From the NCBI RefSeq assembly GCF_000238295.3, contig NZ_AHCD03000035.1, positions 124,001 to 188,000 on the forward strand: a DNA stretch of 64,000 nt. The letters are read 5' to 3'. Positions 1 through 9,254 of this stretch are shown here, piece by piece. The first letter of the stretch is position 1. Every line of letters starts with the position of its first letter. This DNA comes from Pseudoalteromonas rubra (GTDB lineage Bacteria > Pseudomonadota > Gammaproteobacteria > Enterobacterales > Alteromonadaceae). A program made the translations under genes and the position numbers. The notes below the pieces were generated by a model that was not told the DNA's origin, did no database searches, and saw only the letters and a list, made by a program, of their open reading frames with translations.

Positions 1-42
1 TGCGCCTTCTTAACATCTGAAGTAAGGGAAACGGGTGGTTAT

Positions 43-2844
43 ATGTCCGAAAACACCGCTGATTTGAAATATCTGGTGTGCTTTGTTTTGTGCCTGACAT
101 TCAGTGTGGCCTCTGTCGCTCAAACGTCTTTATCCGCCGAGCTGATGGCAGAAAAGATAGAAAGTGCAGAAGGAAGTGAAAAAGTAGAAGCAATCATAGC
201 TTATGTTGCGCAACACTTTCATTTTCGTACTGCCGAATCACTTGCTTATGGCCAGGCAGGGCTCTCGTTGCTGGCGGACAACCCCAATGATGACCAGAGT
301 GCCCGATTGTTGAGTCACCTGGCCCGTGCCCACATATCGAAACGAGAACTTAGCCAGGCTAAAAGGTTGGCTGAGCGCGCGAATATACTGGCAATACAAA
401 GCCGGATCGAGGCTAATCAGATATTGGCTAAACTGGTCTCTGCGGATATTGCTACGCGACAGCAAAATGTTGATATTGCTGAAGCTGATCTTGTCACCGC
501 TATGCAGGTAGCAACGAAGATTGGCCATGACAGGTACCTTGCTCGAGCCCGCCAGTTGTCAGGTGCACTCAATATTCGGCTGATGCGCTTCGATGACGCC
601 TTAGCTGACTTTCTTCATAGCCTGAATTTATATCGCAAATTACAGGATAACTACCGGGTATCTTCGATACACCAAAGTTTGGCCTCTCTTTACAGAAGGA
701 TGAACCTTTACGAAAAAGTGCTGTTTCACCAGAACAAAGCTATCCAGATAGCGTTACAGCTCAAGGATGACAGAAAGCTGGGAATTTATTACAGCAATAT
801 GGGTACCTATCTTGAAGAGATTGGTGATTATAACAGTGCCATTGAGACGTACCTTAAATCCCTGGAGTACAGGAAAGTGCTGGACTATAAAATGGGTATG
901 ATCCACACCTATAATCGCCTGGGCTCTGTGTATCGGTTAGTGGGGGACTATGGCAGCGCTGAAAACAGTTTGATGGAAGCCTTGAACCTGAAACAAGCGA
1001 TTAACCGCTTTGACACGAACATTTCAACCTATCTGGATCTGGGGCGTTTGTATATAGCCACCGGTGAGCTGAAAAAAGCCGAAGCGTATCTTAATAAAAG
1101 CTTGCCATTGTATCTGGGCTCCCCCTGGGAAGATCGCATTGCTGAGATTTATCAGGCGTTCGCACAATTGTCGTTAAAGCGGGGAGCGACCCAGCAAGCA
1201 ATCGATGAGTATCTCAGAGCCATTGAGATAGCCACTGAGCATCAAAGAGATGCCCTTGTCATGCAATATCAGCGCGAACTTGCGCAAGTCTACGAGCAGG
1301 CCGGGCAGCCTGTGCAGGCAGTTCACTACCTGAATGCCTATTTATTTTATCAAAGCGAATGGGAAAACAGGAATAACCAGTATCGGCTCAGCGCATTAAG
1401 TGTCGAGTTCGATGTAGAAGAAAAGGAACGTGAAATTGCTGAACTGGTGCAAGAAAATCGTATTAAAGACTTACAGATAGAAAAGCAGGCATTTCAAAAG
1501 GGGGTCGTTCTTATTGCCTTGGTACTGGTATTTGGCACAGTGTTTTTCTTGTATTTTTGGTACAGCAAGAATAAACAGCTAAAAATCGAGCAGCTGGCGC
1601 TAAAGCAGGTGAGTAGTGCTAAAGAGCGACTCAGTCTGGCTCTATGGGGAAGTGGCGATGAGCTATGGGATTGGGATTTGGCAGAAGGCGTGATTACACG
1701 AGACAACCAACAGAGTAATTTGCAATTACCTGCTGCCGAGATTGGCTCAGATCTCAGTGTCATAAAAGCATCTGTACACCCTGAAGATTACCCCGAATTA
1801 GAACAAGCGTTTAATAAGCACCTGGAGGGGGAAACAGACTTCTATGAAGTGAGCTACCGGGTCAAAACGACTCAGGGGGGCTGGCTTTGGGTTTTAGATC
1901 GGGGGAAAGTGACGACCCGGCATGAAAGCGGTACGGCCGTCAGGGCATGCGGTACAATCAAGGATATCTCAGCACTTAAGCGAACGGAGATCGCTTTGGC
2001 TGAACTGAATAAATCCCTTGAAGAGCGTGTTGAGGAGCGAACCGAACGTTTAAAGCAATCCCGGGATGAGCTGGCCAACACACTGGATACGCTGACCAGA
2101 ACGCAGTCGACGCTGGTAGAAGCACAAAAAATGGCCTCGCTTGGGCGTCTGATCAGTGGTGTTTCTCACGAGCTCAATACGCCTTTGGGCACCACGGTTA
2201 CAGCCTGCTCGGTGCTGACCCAGGCGTTGTATGGATTTAAGGACAAACTGGCGCAAAGCAAACTGACCTTAAGTGATACGCAGGCGTTTATTGATGTGTC
2301 CGAATCCAGTGCACAGCTGATAGAGAGTAACACAACGCGGGCGGCACAATTGGTGAAGCGATTTAAGCAGGCATCTGCCCACGAATACACCAGCAATCAA
2401 GATCGTGCTGAGTTAAAGGCATTCCTTGATGCATTTGTTGCGTGCCATGTTAGCAAATCAGTCAGTTTCAATGTTGACTGTCCCGCGTCTGTTTCCGTGC
2501 GTTTTAATAAGCAGGCGCTGGAGCGCGTGTTAGAAGATTTACTAATGAATGCGATACAGCATGGGTTTGATTCATCTCACGGGGACGTGTGGATCACATT
2601 ATCGTACGATGAAGGGCAGATTAAACTGAGTTTTAAAGATGCAGGCAAAGGCATCGCAGACGACACACTGGCGCACATTTTCGAACCGTTTCACACTACC
2701 ACCCGACACCAGGGCAATGTAGGGCTGGGCCTTTATATGGTGTTTAATTTAGTGACTTTTGTACTGAACGGCGAAATTAAGTGTATATCTGCGCCTGATA
2801 AGGGTTGTCTGTTTGAAATGGTCTTTCCGGCAGACAGGACATAG
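43..2844 (+). CDS. TPR-PAS membrane sensor histidine kinase
   Basis: 933 residues. An N-terminal hydrophobic segment (about residues 8-27) looks like a signal sequence, followed by a helical TPR-type region (about 60-430) with repeated Y/A/L spacing. A short coiled coil and one membrane helix (about 487-508) come next. The cytoplasmic part has a PAS domain (about 520-640), a coiled coil, a HisKA motif SHELNTP with the phospho-accepting H709, and a HATPase domain with N-box N836, G1 box around D866-G870 and a GLGL lid. This is an inner-membrane sensor with a periplasmic TPR sensing domain. No response regulator gene adjoins it on the right; the left neighbour is outside the window. The ATG at 43 has only a weak ribosome-binding site. 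The signal that it senses is unknown. Confidence 0.85.
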   Translation: MSENTADLKYLVCFVLCLTFSVASVAQTSLSAELMAEKIESAEGSEKVEAIIAYVAQHFHFRTAESLAYGQAGLSLLADNPNDDQSARLLSHLARAHISKRELSQAKRLAERANILAIQSRIEANQILAKLVSADIATRQQNVDIAEADLVTAMQVATKIGHDRYLARARQLSGALNIRLMRFDDALADFLHSLNLYRKLQDNYRVSSIHQSLASLYRRMNLYEKVLFHQNKAIQIALQLKDDRKLGIYYSNMGTYLEEIGDYNSAIETYLKSLEYRKVLDYKMGMIHTYNRLGSVYRLVGDYGSAENSLMEALNLKQAINRFDTNISTYLDLGRLYIATGELKKAEAYLNKSLPLYLGSPWEDRIAEIYQAFAQLSLKRGATQQAIDEYLRAIEIATEHQRDALVMQYQRELAQVYEQAGQPVQAVHYLNAYLFYQSEWENRNNQYRLSALSVEFDVEEKEREIAELVQENRIKDLQIEKQAFQKGVVLIALVLVFGTVFFLYFWYSKNKQLKIEQLALKQVSSAKERLSLALWGSGDELWDWDLAEGVITRDNQQSNLQLPAAEIGSDLSVIKASVHPEDYPELEQAFNKHLEGETDFYEVSYRVKTTQGGWLWVLDRGKVTTRHESGTAVRACGTIKDISALKRTEIALAELNKSLEERVEERTERLKQSRDELANTLDTLTRTQSTLVEAQKMASLGRLISGVSHELNTPLGTTVTACSVLTQALYGFKDKLAQSKLTLSDTQAFIDVSESSAQLIESNTTRAAQLVKRFKQASAHEYTSNQDRAELKAFLDAFVACHVSKSVSFNVDCPASVSVRFNKQALERVLEDLLMNAIQHGFDSSHGDVWITLSYDEGQIKLSFKDAGKGIADDTLAHIFEPFHTTTRHQGNVGLGLYMVFNLVTFVLNGEIKCISAPDKGCLFEMVFPADRT

Positions 2845-2974
2845 TCAAGGTCGCGATTGGGTTAGGCCAGGTCATCTTATTTTACTTAGAGATTTAATCG
2901 TACAGTGATTGACACACCTGGACAAAATAGGTCACTGTGTTTGCACCTAAATTTTATACAGCAAGGAAGTCAGC

Positions 2975-3385
2975 ATGACAGACCTTTTGGCCCCATACCA
3001 GTTGAGTATTTTAGTACTTGGATTATCAGGCGCTTTATTCTTAGTTCAATTGGCGATTGTAGACGTTATGGCAATTAAACAAAAGCATCCGCCGGGTGTG
3101 GCGGTGACGCAGGATCCGAATGATCTTTTGTTTCGCTGTAATCGTGTGTTCGCTAACAGTAATGAGACTGTGGGGATCCTGATATTGGTGGTGATGTTTG
3201 CGATGTTTTCAGGGGCCAATCCCAGTTGGCTAAACGGACTGGCTGTGGTGTACTTAGCCTCCAGAGTCGGCCATATGGCTTGTTACTACCTCGGAAAGAA
3301 ACTGATGCGCAGTGTCTCTTTTGGCGTTTGTTATATCAGTCTGTTCGGCATATTTGGCATAGGGTTGTCTGCCTGGATAGGCTGA
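2975..3385 (+). CDS. MAPEG family membrane protein
   Basis: 136 residues with about four hydrophobic helices. The pattern fits the MAPEG family (microsomal GST-like, eicosanoid and glutathione metabolism), with the conserved FRCNRVFANSNET stretch after the first loop and a polar motif followed by three more helices. Bacterial members have poorly defined substrates. The start ATG has AAGGAAG about 9 bases upstream. The next gene is convergent. Confidence 0.8.
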   Translation: MTDLLAPYQLSILVLGLSGALFLVQLAIVDVMAIKQKHPPGVAVTQDPNDLLFRCNRVFANSNETVGILILVVMFAMFSGANPSWLNGLAVVYLASRVGHMACYYLGKKLMRSVSFGVCYISLFGIFGIGLSAWIG

Positions 3386-3400
3386 ACCAGGCTGTAAATG

Positions 3401-3877
3401 TCAGGTTATGGCGCGAATAATGATCCCGGGGTCCGTGATCCCTTCTTTTTTCAGCGCCTCCTGAATGTTCTTGATGATGTCGAAATATTGCTCCTGTAAC
3501 TGCATCAGATACTGGCTTTTCATTTCAGTGAGCTGCTGTGTTGCCTCATCGGGCGTACGTTCAGCTTGCAATTCCATCAGCTCCTCTTTAAGTAACGTTA
3601 TTTCTTCTTTAATCTCCTCCAGGCGCTCGAGCATACGTTGAATGTAAGCCGGCACATCCTCATATTTTTCTTCATCTTCTTTGGCTTTTTCCCCGGACAA
3701 CACATGCTTGTCTTCATTGGACAAGGTGATACCCTGAGCTTTCTCAGCTGTGTCAGTAGCCGCGGCAGCTGCCTGCTCTTCGCTGGTCTTTTCTCCGGCT
3801 GGCTCTTTTGCAGGCGCTGGTGGCTTAGTTTTAAATGCGGAAATATCAGTGGTGGCCTGATGGATGATAAATGTCAT
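3401..3877 (-). CDS. Hypothetical coiled-coil protein
   Basis: 158 residues and highly charged. A proline/alanine/glutamate-rich linker (about 18-50) leads to a long heptad-rich helix (about 80-150) rich in E, K and L. There is no signal peptide or membrane helix, so it is probably cytoplasmic. AAGGA lies 7 bases before the ATG, supporting the start. I do not recognise the family. The ending GITDPGIIIRAIT is unusual after the coiled coil. Confidence 0.6.
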   Translation of the reverse strand: MTFIIHQATTDISAFKTKPPAPAKEPAGEKTSEEQAAAAATDTAEKAQGITLSNEDKHVLSGEKAKEDEEKYEDVPAYIQRMLERLEEIKEEITLLKEELMELQAERTPDEATQQLTEMKSQYLMQLQEQYFDIIKNIQEALKKEGITDPGIIIRAIT

Positions 3878-3978
3878 TGCACGTTCCTTGGGTCATTCAT
3901 GCGCGAAATATACACCGAATAATACTTTTATCTTATTTTGTATCGGCAGGGATAGTGACACCTTTAGGAAAAAAGTAA

Positions 3979-4368
3979 CTATAAATGCGATGACTTGCGG
4001 TACCTTAGACGTGCTATTGATGGCACTAACGCCAGGAGAATGAGAAGGTAACCACCTGAGAGTGGCATAATGATCACGATTATCAGGCCGAGGGTGAATA
4101 AAGCCGGGCAAAGCAGCCCAGGCAAAGGCACATCGTGTTTCTGCATGTGTTGCAGGACAAAACCCAATAGAATAAATAAGGATCCGCAGACCAAAAACCA
4201 AACGATGGCTTCGCGATCGAATAACATCATGTTTTGTTTCACTGTACTGGCAAACCAGCCATCCTGATGCATTGCGGTAAGCACCTCCCAGCCCATCAAT
4301 AAACCAACCAGGTTATGTAGCAAGCCGATGGCAATCAGGCCATAACTCATGAAATAGGGGGATTTCAT
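3979..4368 (-). CDS. Four-helix membrane protein (DUF6463-like)
   Basis: 129 residues with four predicted membrane helices and short loops, resembling small DUF6463-type membrane proteins (family call from general pattern only). Its ATG overlaps the TGA of the TetR gene by the four bases ATGA (4365-4368), so it is the third, translationally coupled gene of a three-gene operon. The function is unknown. Being under the same TetR repressor, it may act with the DUF2867-like protein. Confidence 0.6.
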   Translation of the reverse strand: MKSPYFMSYGLIAIGLLHNLVGLLMGWEVLTAMHQDGWFASTVKQNMMLFDREAIVWFLVCGSLFILLGFVLQHMQKHDVPLPGLLCPALFTLGLIIVIIMPLSGGYLLILLALVPSIARLRYRKSSHL

Positions 4369-4904
4369 AATAGTTCCTTCAGTTGCGTTTTTGCCTGTTG
4401 TGAACTCAGTGCCAGACAGTCCTGAACGGACAGGCGAGGGTAGAGCTGCTGGAGCCCGAGAAAGCTGGCATAGCTGGTTGTTGCCAGGTGTTCTGCGTGC
4501 GTTTGATCCAGGCCTAATTCGAGGTAGCAGGTTTTAAGATAGTACTGGCGCTGCGTGTCTATGGTACATAAATGGTGCTGTATGCTGGCATCTTTCAGTG
4601 CCCAGGCGCGAATATGCAATTCGGCTTCAATGTCTGTGGCTGCGATGGCCTCATCAAGGCGTTCCAGTCTGGTCAGCGGACAGGGCTGCGTATCGGCAAT
4701 GGCGATCAGACGTGTTGTAGCCTGTTCATACCAGTACGTCATGAGTGCGTCTATGAATGCCTGGCGATTTTTAAAGTGATGATAAAAAGAGCCTTTGGTC
4801 ACTTTTTTACGGGCGCATAGTCGGTCTATTGTCAGGGCATCTGGGCCACTGCTGATCAGCGTTTTTAAGGCAAATGCCAGCCAGCCTTGTTTTGCATCAC
4901 TCAT
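4365..4904 (-). CDS. TetR/AcrR family repressor
   Basis: 179 residues. The N-terminal helix-turn-helix (about 20-60) has the typical TetR sequence ending in KGSFYHHFKNRQAFIDAL, and the C-terminal ligand domain is divergent. The ATG overlaps the stop of the upstream gene (ATGA at 4901-4904), and its own stop overlaps the next start. It is the middle gene of the operon and very likely represses it through the perfect palindrome at 5424-5456. The ligand is unknown. Confidence 0.85.
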   Translation of the reverse strand: MSDAKQGWLAFALKTLISSGPDALTIDRLCARKKVTKGSFYHHFKNRQAFIDALMTYWYEQATTRLIAIADTQPCPLTRLERLDEAIAATDIEAELHIRAWALKDASIQHHLCTIDTQRQYYLKTCYLELGLDQTHAEHLATTSYASFLGLQQLYPRLSVQDCLALSSQQAKTQLKELL

Positions 4905-5401
4905 AATCGGCCCGCCTTCTTTGCGCCCTGTATAACACTGCGAGCCACGACATAATGAAAGGGCAAGATGGCATTGAGGTAAATGCGCCCCGTAAGGGTT
5001 TTTGGGTTGACCAAGGTGGATACAATCACGGAGCTTTGCTGTTTTTTTACACTGAGATAAAAAACCATATGGCGGTCTTCCGAGTAACTGATGATCTCCT
5101 CTGGATGTTTTTCACACACGTTCAGAAAACCTGCCTGATCGCCTACTGCGAGCTCATCACTGGCGGGTGTCATGGTCTCTTGTCCGGTGGAAAAGCCAAA
5201 TACCGCGACCAGCTTGTTTCTGAGTTGCATTAGCTGTGTGACCCAACCAGGCATGGTATTAAAGATCCGGTATTGCAGCTGACTGGGGGTCAGGGAGGGG
5301 GTGTCGAGCGCAATTTGTAATGCATCACGGAAATGGTGTGGGCCTGCTTTTGCCTGAAGGCGATCGGGCTCTGGGGTCAGGCTAGTGATATGACTGAACA
5401 T
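4901..5401 (-). CDS. DUF2867-like protein, operon leader gene
   Basis: 166 residues from the ATG at 5401, which is chosen because AAGGAG lies 8 bases upstream. A longer frame back to 5461 would run through the TetR operator and lacks a ribosome-binding site. The sequence resembles DUF2867 proteins (conserved PGWVTQLMQLRNKLV and the C-terminal FHYVVARSVI region). The function is unknown. It is first in the operon with the TetR repressor and the four-helix membrane protein. Confidence 0.65.
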   Translation of the reverse strand: MFSHITSLTPEPDRLQAKAGPHHFRDALQIALDTPSLTPSQLQYRIFNTMPGWVTQLMQLRNKLVAVFGFSTGQETMTPASDELAVGDQAGFLNVCEKHPEEIISYSEDRHMVFYLSVKKQQSSVIVSTLVNPKTLTGRIYLNAILPFHYVVARSVIQGAKKAGRL

Positions 5402-5423
5402 AAAACAACTCCTTATGAGATTG

Positions 5424-5456
5424 AATGAACATACCATACTGTATGGTATGTTCATT
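5424..5456. promoter_or_regulatory. TetR-type operator, 33 bp perfect palindrome
   Basis: Sixteen-base arms (AATGAACATACCATAC and its exact complement) surround one central base at 5440. It lies 23 bases upstream of the first start codon of the operon that encodes a TetR repressor, so autoregulation is the obvious reading. The palindrome is seen directly; the binding protein is inferred. Confidence 0.8.
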
Positions 5457-5563
5457 GGCAATGATCTTTGTCCGCTTTTTATTCAGAAATATTCAGAAGA
5501 CGTATTTAAAAAGTGAAATGAGGTAGCCGGGCCTGAACAGAGGGCCCGGTCAAACAGTGTGGC

Positions 5564-6349
5564 TTAAAACGTCCAGGCAAGGTGGATCTGAGGGACTGAT
5601 TCGTCGGTGTCAGTGCCCAGTTTATTTTGCCAGTATTGCCATTCGAGACCGAGCATGAGCTGGTTTTCAGGCATCTCCAGCGCGTGACCCAGATCCCAGC
5701 GTAAAATAGGTTGTGCCAGTAGCCAGTTCTTCACGTCACCACCGACTTCATTATCACGGCCCGTGAGGTATTCAACGTGACCGGTGAATTCAAACTTGTG
5801 GTCGCCCAAAGAGAATGGATAGCTCCAGGCTACATCCAGTATGTAACTGCTGGTTTCTTTCGGTGCGCCACCGGCTTTAACACCGCGGCTGTCATCGATG
5901 TAGGCAGTTAAAGTGGTCGCGAAGAAATTAAACCCTTCGAGGTTCCAGGACAGCTTTACGCCTGGCAGGTATTTCATGACTTTGGCATCACCGGCGGCGT
6001 TAAAGCCCATCACAATGCCAACGTCTTGTAATGGTGAGTCATTAAACTTCAGGCCCGCCAGTTTCCCCAGGCTAAAAGTCGAATACCATTCGCCGTAAAA
6101 GTCGCCATCCTGATGACCATCATCCAGGTCATCTGTACTGTAATCGATAAAGAAAAAGTTATCGCCGTAGCGGTAGCCCGAGGCATGTTGCAGGGAGTAG
6201 ATTGTCTGATTTGCTTTTTGCTGACTAAACGGGTTTTTGAACTCGCCATGGTTAATGTGTAATTGCGTGTTACTCCAGTCCGCGGCAGTGACCGATGTTG
6301 TTGTGAGCGTAAATCCCAGTGTGAGCGCAGTAAAAATAGGTGTTTTCAT
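5564..6349 (-). CDS. Tsx-like nucleoside-specific outer membrane channel
   Basis: 261 residues with a signal peptide (cleavage near residue 22, ...TSVTAA). The body alternates aromatic and polar residues as beta strands do and ends in a terminal F (HLAWTF), typical of outer membrane barrels. WSNTQLHINHG and the FFFIDYSTDD region match the Tsx channel family. It probably lets nucleosides or similar small solutes through the outer membrane. It stands alone, downstream of the NhaC-family gene on the same strand. Confidence 0.7.
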   Translation of the reverse strand: MKTPIFTALTLGFTLTTTSVTAADWSNTQLHINHGEFKNPFSQQKANQTIYSLQHASGYRYGDNFFFIDYSTDDLDDGHQDGDFYGEWYSTFSLGKLAGLKFNDSPLQDVGIVMGFNAAGDAKVMKYLPGVKLSWNLEGFNFFATTLTAYIDDSRGVKAGGAPKETSSYILDVAWSYPFSLGDHKFEFTGHVEYLTGRDNEVGGDVKNWLLAQPILRWDLGHALEMPENQLMLGLEWQYWQNKLGTDTDESVPQIHLAWTF

Positions 6350-6447
6350 TGTTTCTCATGTTTGTGGGGTTATAAACAGCTGAATTATATACGCAAAATA
6401 CTACAGAAAAGGAATAAAAAACTTATATTTTATTAATGCGGGGAATT

Positions 6448-6471
6448 AATGGCATCCGCTTGGATGCCATT
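6448..6471 (-). terminator. Hairpin after the NhaC-family gene
   Basis: A perfect 10 bp stem with a 4-base loop, just past the stop at 6478 on the minus strand. The following bases (TAATTCCCC) are only partly U-rich, so it is a weak or processing-type terminator. Confidence 0.5.
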
Positions 6472-6477
6472 GAAGTG

Positions 6478-7791
6478 TTAGTCTTTATGACGACGAATAC
6501 AAATCACAGCGACCGCTGTAAATGCCAGAATAAAGCAATAAAAAGACGAGGTAGACACTTCCCAGGGGCTGATCTTAAAGGTTGCACCCAGTAACAGCGC
6601 TTGTGCGCCATAAGGGAGGGAGCCTTGCATCACACAGGCAAAAATATCCAGCAGGCTGGCTGAACGTTTGCCTGAGATCTTTCCATCATCGGCCAGCTTT
6701 TTAGCAACGGGCCCAGCAACAATGATACTGACAGTGTTGTTCGCAATACACAGATTGCTGGTCAATACGAGCGCTGCAATGCCCAGTTGATCTGCCACTT
6801 TTCTGTGCCATTTGGCGATGAGCGCAGTGATTGCCTGGATCTTATGTGCCAGATAATCCAGTCCACCATTAACACGAATAAATTCAGACAAACCACCAAT
6901 GAACATAGAGAGCAGGAAAATCTCTTGCATGTCACTGAAGCCTTTGTACACGTCTTTGACAAAGGCTGCCCCCTGGTAATCACCAGTGAATCCCATCAGG
7001 GCGGCGAAAATAATGCCACTAAAGAGCACCACAAAAACGTTAATACCCACCACAGCCAGCACCAGAATAAACGCATAAGGTAACACCAGCAGCCAGTCAA
7101 AAGGTTTGGTTTCAACGGCTTGTGGCTCAGGTGTCAGGAACACCAATAAGGCAACGGTGAGTGCAGCAGCGGGCAGAGCAATTTTCAGGTTTTCCCTGAA
7201 TTTGTCTTTCATTTCACAGCCCTGAGTACGGGTTGCCGCTATGGTGGTGTCAGAAATAATCGATAAGTTATCTCCAAACATCGCGCCTGAGACTATGGTA
7301 CCGGCCATCAGAGCCGGATCGATCCCGGTTTTGACGGAGACTGCGTAAGCAATGGGGCCGATGGCGCCTATGGTACCCATGGACGTTCCCATGGCGGTTG
7401 AAACCACGGCAGCGATTAAAAACAGTCCGGGTAATAGCAGACTGGGTGGGATCAGCGATAAACCGGCATTGACCACTGCGTCAACGCCACCTGTGGCACT
7501 GGCCACCGACGAAAAGGCGCCGGCAAGCAAGTAGATTAAACACATGGTGATGATATTGCTGTGCCCGGCACCTTTGATAAAGGTTTCAACGCTCTGGTTG
7601 ATGGTACCTTTGTTGATCCAAAACGCGATCACTATGGCAGGTAAAATGGCTACCGGTGCAGGTAACTGATAGAAAGCATAATCGACCCCCTGTGATTGCA
7701 GGTACAGACCCGCGCCCAGGAATAGGCCAACAAAGGTTAAAAGAGGTAGCAAAGAAAGCTTTGCTTGTGTGTGATTTAAGTTTGGCTGCAT
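6478..7791 (-). CDS. NhaC-family Na+-coupled carrier
   Basis: 437 residues with about 11-12 hydrophobic helices. The family signature is visible as STAMGTSMGTIGAIGPIAYA and GAMFGDNLSIISDTTIAATR. The start is the ATG at 7791 with GGGGAG about 4 bases upstream; a TTG 12 bases earlier is less likely. NhaC-superfamily members include Na+/H+ antiporters and the proposed methionine carrier MetT. One near-MetJ-box octamer (GGACGTCT, 7898-7905 on the minus strand) sits upstream, but a second tandem box is not convincing, so the substrate is left open. Confidence 0.8.
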   Translation of the reverse strand: MQPNLNHTQAKLSLLPLLTFVGLFLGAGLYLQSQGVDYAFYQLPAPVAILPAIVIAFWINKGTINQSVETFIKGAGHSNIITMCLIYLLAGAFSSVASATGGVDAVVNAGLSLIPPSLLLPGLFLIAAVVSTAMGTSMGTIGAIGPIAYAVSVKTGIDPALMAGTIVSGAMFGDNLSIISDTTIAATRTQGCEMKDKFRENLKIALPAAALTVALLVFLTPEPQAVETKPFDWLLVLPYAFILVLAVVGINVFVVLFSGIIFAALMGFTGDYQGAAFVKDVYKGFSDMQEIFLLSMFIGGLSEFIRVNGGLDYLAHKIQAITALIAKWHRKVADQLGIAALVLTSNLCIANNTVSIIVAGPVAKKLADDGKISGKRSASLLDIFACVMQGSLPYGAQALLLGATFKISPWEVSTSSFYCFILAFTAVAVICIRRHKD

Positions 7792-8244
7792 AGCACTCCC
7801 CAAAAACTAACCACAGCCAACGGATCCATTATTAGCTGCATTTAAACTACGTCGCCCGCAATAATTGAAATCGGCGAGGGCGGAAGTTTATATGGTTAGA
7901 CGTCCAAAGTCCATGGTGTTTCGTTATTATGTTTATCTTCCCGGTAACGGCGTGTGCGCTGAGCATATCGACATGATTTACAGCGGTTGAAACGCCTTTT
8001 TGGTAAAGCCAGTCTTACTCGAAGTATTAACCAGGCCTGCTTCACAGCTGTCCATGACGGGATAGATTAGTATTATTGTCAACTGACTATGACACAGAGA
8101 TCGGGTAAACTCTAGGCCACAAAATCAATCATCCAACTAAAAAGCTGGGTGACTGGGCTTATCTCTCTTGCGCTGAAAATCGGGAAAATACGTTTCCGTA
8201 CCACTGAACAGGGTGGAAAATCTAATACAAAGGAAAACCGCAAT
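7792..8244. other. Divergent intergenic region
   Basis: About 450 bases separate the NhaC-family gene (minus) and dapB (plus), and must hold both promoters. A loose CGCCC...GGGCG inverted repeat lies near 7853-7882 and one octamer resembling a MetJ box at 7898-7905. No tRNA, small RNA or coding signal was found. Confidence 0.4.
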
Positions 8245-9048
8245 ATGACGAAAATCGGTATTTTTGGCGCCAATGGCCGCATGGGTCTGGCGCTGATTGA
8301 AGCAGTCCAACAGTCTCAACATTGCCAGTTAGGTGGCGCGTTTGTCAGAGCATCATCGCCACATTTGGCTCAGCCCATTGCTAATTTACAGCCGCAAGCG
8401 CCAGCCGGGTCAACTTTTAGCACTGAGCAACAACTGGGTGATGAGCTGGACGTACTGATCGACTTTACACTACCAGAGGGCATGCTCGGCCACCTACAAC
8501 AAGCTGTCGCGAACAACATACCAATGGTGATTGGCACAACCGGCCTGAACGCGCAGCAAATGCAGGAACTGGAATCCGCCTCACAGTCTATTCCTATCGT
8601 CTTTGCACGTAATTTTAGTGTGGGTGTAACCCTGATGCTGGACCTGGTACAGACCGCCGCGGCAAAGCTTGCAGATGAAATGGACATCGAAATTTTTGAA
8701 GCCCACCACCGTAACAAAGTAGACGCGCCGTCGGGCACTGCACTGGCGATTGGTGAAGCCATTGCAGAGGCAAAAGGCTGGGATCATGAGCAGGTTGCAC
8801 GCTATGACCGAACTCAGGTACATGAGGCGAAAAGTCAACAAGAAATTGGCTATTCAGTGCTCAGAGCTGGCGATATAGTTGGTGAACACACAGCTTATTT
8901 TGCCACCATGGGAGAAAGGCTGGAATTAACACACAAAGCAACATCAAGATTAACCTTCGCATCAGGTGCTGTAAGGGCTGCACAGTGGTTAAAAGATAAG
9001 CCAAACGGACTTTATTCCATGCAAGATGTGCTTGGATTGAAGAAGTAA
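8245..9048 (+). CDS. dapB: 4-hydroxy-tetrahydrodipicolinate reductase
   Basis: 267 residues, close to the usual 270. It reduces the product of DapA with NAD(P)H in the lysine/diaminopimelate pathway, in the cytoplasm. The N-terminal nucleotide-binding loop is GANGRMG, and the catalytic and substrate-binding stretch is HHRNKVDAPSGTA. The ATG at 8245 has AAGGA about 10 bases upstream; the frame is open further upstream but that stretch does not look like DapB. It precedes carA, as in several gammaproteobacteria, but a hairpin region separates them. Confidence 0.95.
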   Translation: MTKIGIFGANGRMGLALIEAVQQSQHCQLGGAFVRASSPHLAQPIANLQPQAPAGSTFSTEQQLGDELDVLIDFTLPEGMLGHLQQAVANNIPMVIGTTGLNAQQMQELESASQSIPIVFARNFSVGVTLMLDLVQTAAAKLADEMDIEIFEAHHRNKVDAPSGTALAIGEAIAEAKGWDHEQVARYDRTQVHEAKSQQEIGYSVLRAGDIVGEHTAYFATMGERLELTHKATSRLTFASGAVRAAQWLKDKPNGLYSMQDVLGLKK

Positions 9049-9056
9049 GCTTACTA

Positions 9057-9107
9057 TTTTAGCGTGTTCGTTATAAAAAGTCGCTAAAAACCTTATTTTT
9101 TTATTTT
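9057..9107 (+). terminator. Weak terminator after dapB
   Basis: TTTTAGCG (9057-9064) and CGCTAAAA (9082-9089) form an 8 bp stem with a long loop, followed after a few bases by a run of T. It is AT-rich and probably leaky. Confidence 0.4.
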
Positions 9108-9201
9108 TTACGTGAATTATTAGACGAATCTAAGAATGTGCTGTAGACTATAACGAATTTGCCAAAATTTTAATAACTGCGTGTTACCAAGCGCTTTGTA
9201 G

Positions 9202-9236
9202 ACGGGAAGATAAGCGCTGGCTTGCTCCCGTTTTTT
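9202..9236 (+). terminator. Terminator hairpin in the carA leader (attenuator candidate)
   Basis: ACGGGA (9202-9207) pairs with TCCCGT (9226-9231), with an inner AAGC/GCTT stem and GCTG loop, and six T follow. It ends only 18 bases before the carA start. Upstream CCAAGCGCTT (9187-9196) could instead pair with AAGCGCTGG (9212-9220) with one bulge, which would break the terminator. It could be a dapB terminator or a carAB attenuator. Confidence 0.65.
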
Positions 9237-9254
9237 ACTATCTAGGAGGTTAAC

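Noticed and set aside
5402..5461. Longer N-terminus of the DUF2867-like protein
   Set aside because: It runs through the TetR palindrome and lacks a ribosome-binding site, while AAGGAG supports 5401.
9113..9126. ARG-box-like sequence upstream of carA
   Set aside because: Only one half matches well; the second half is too divergent to call an ArgR site.
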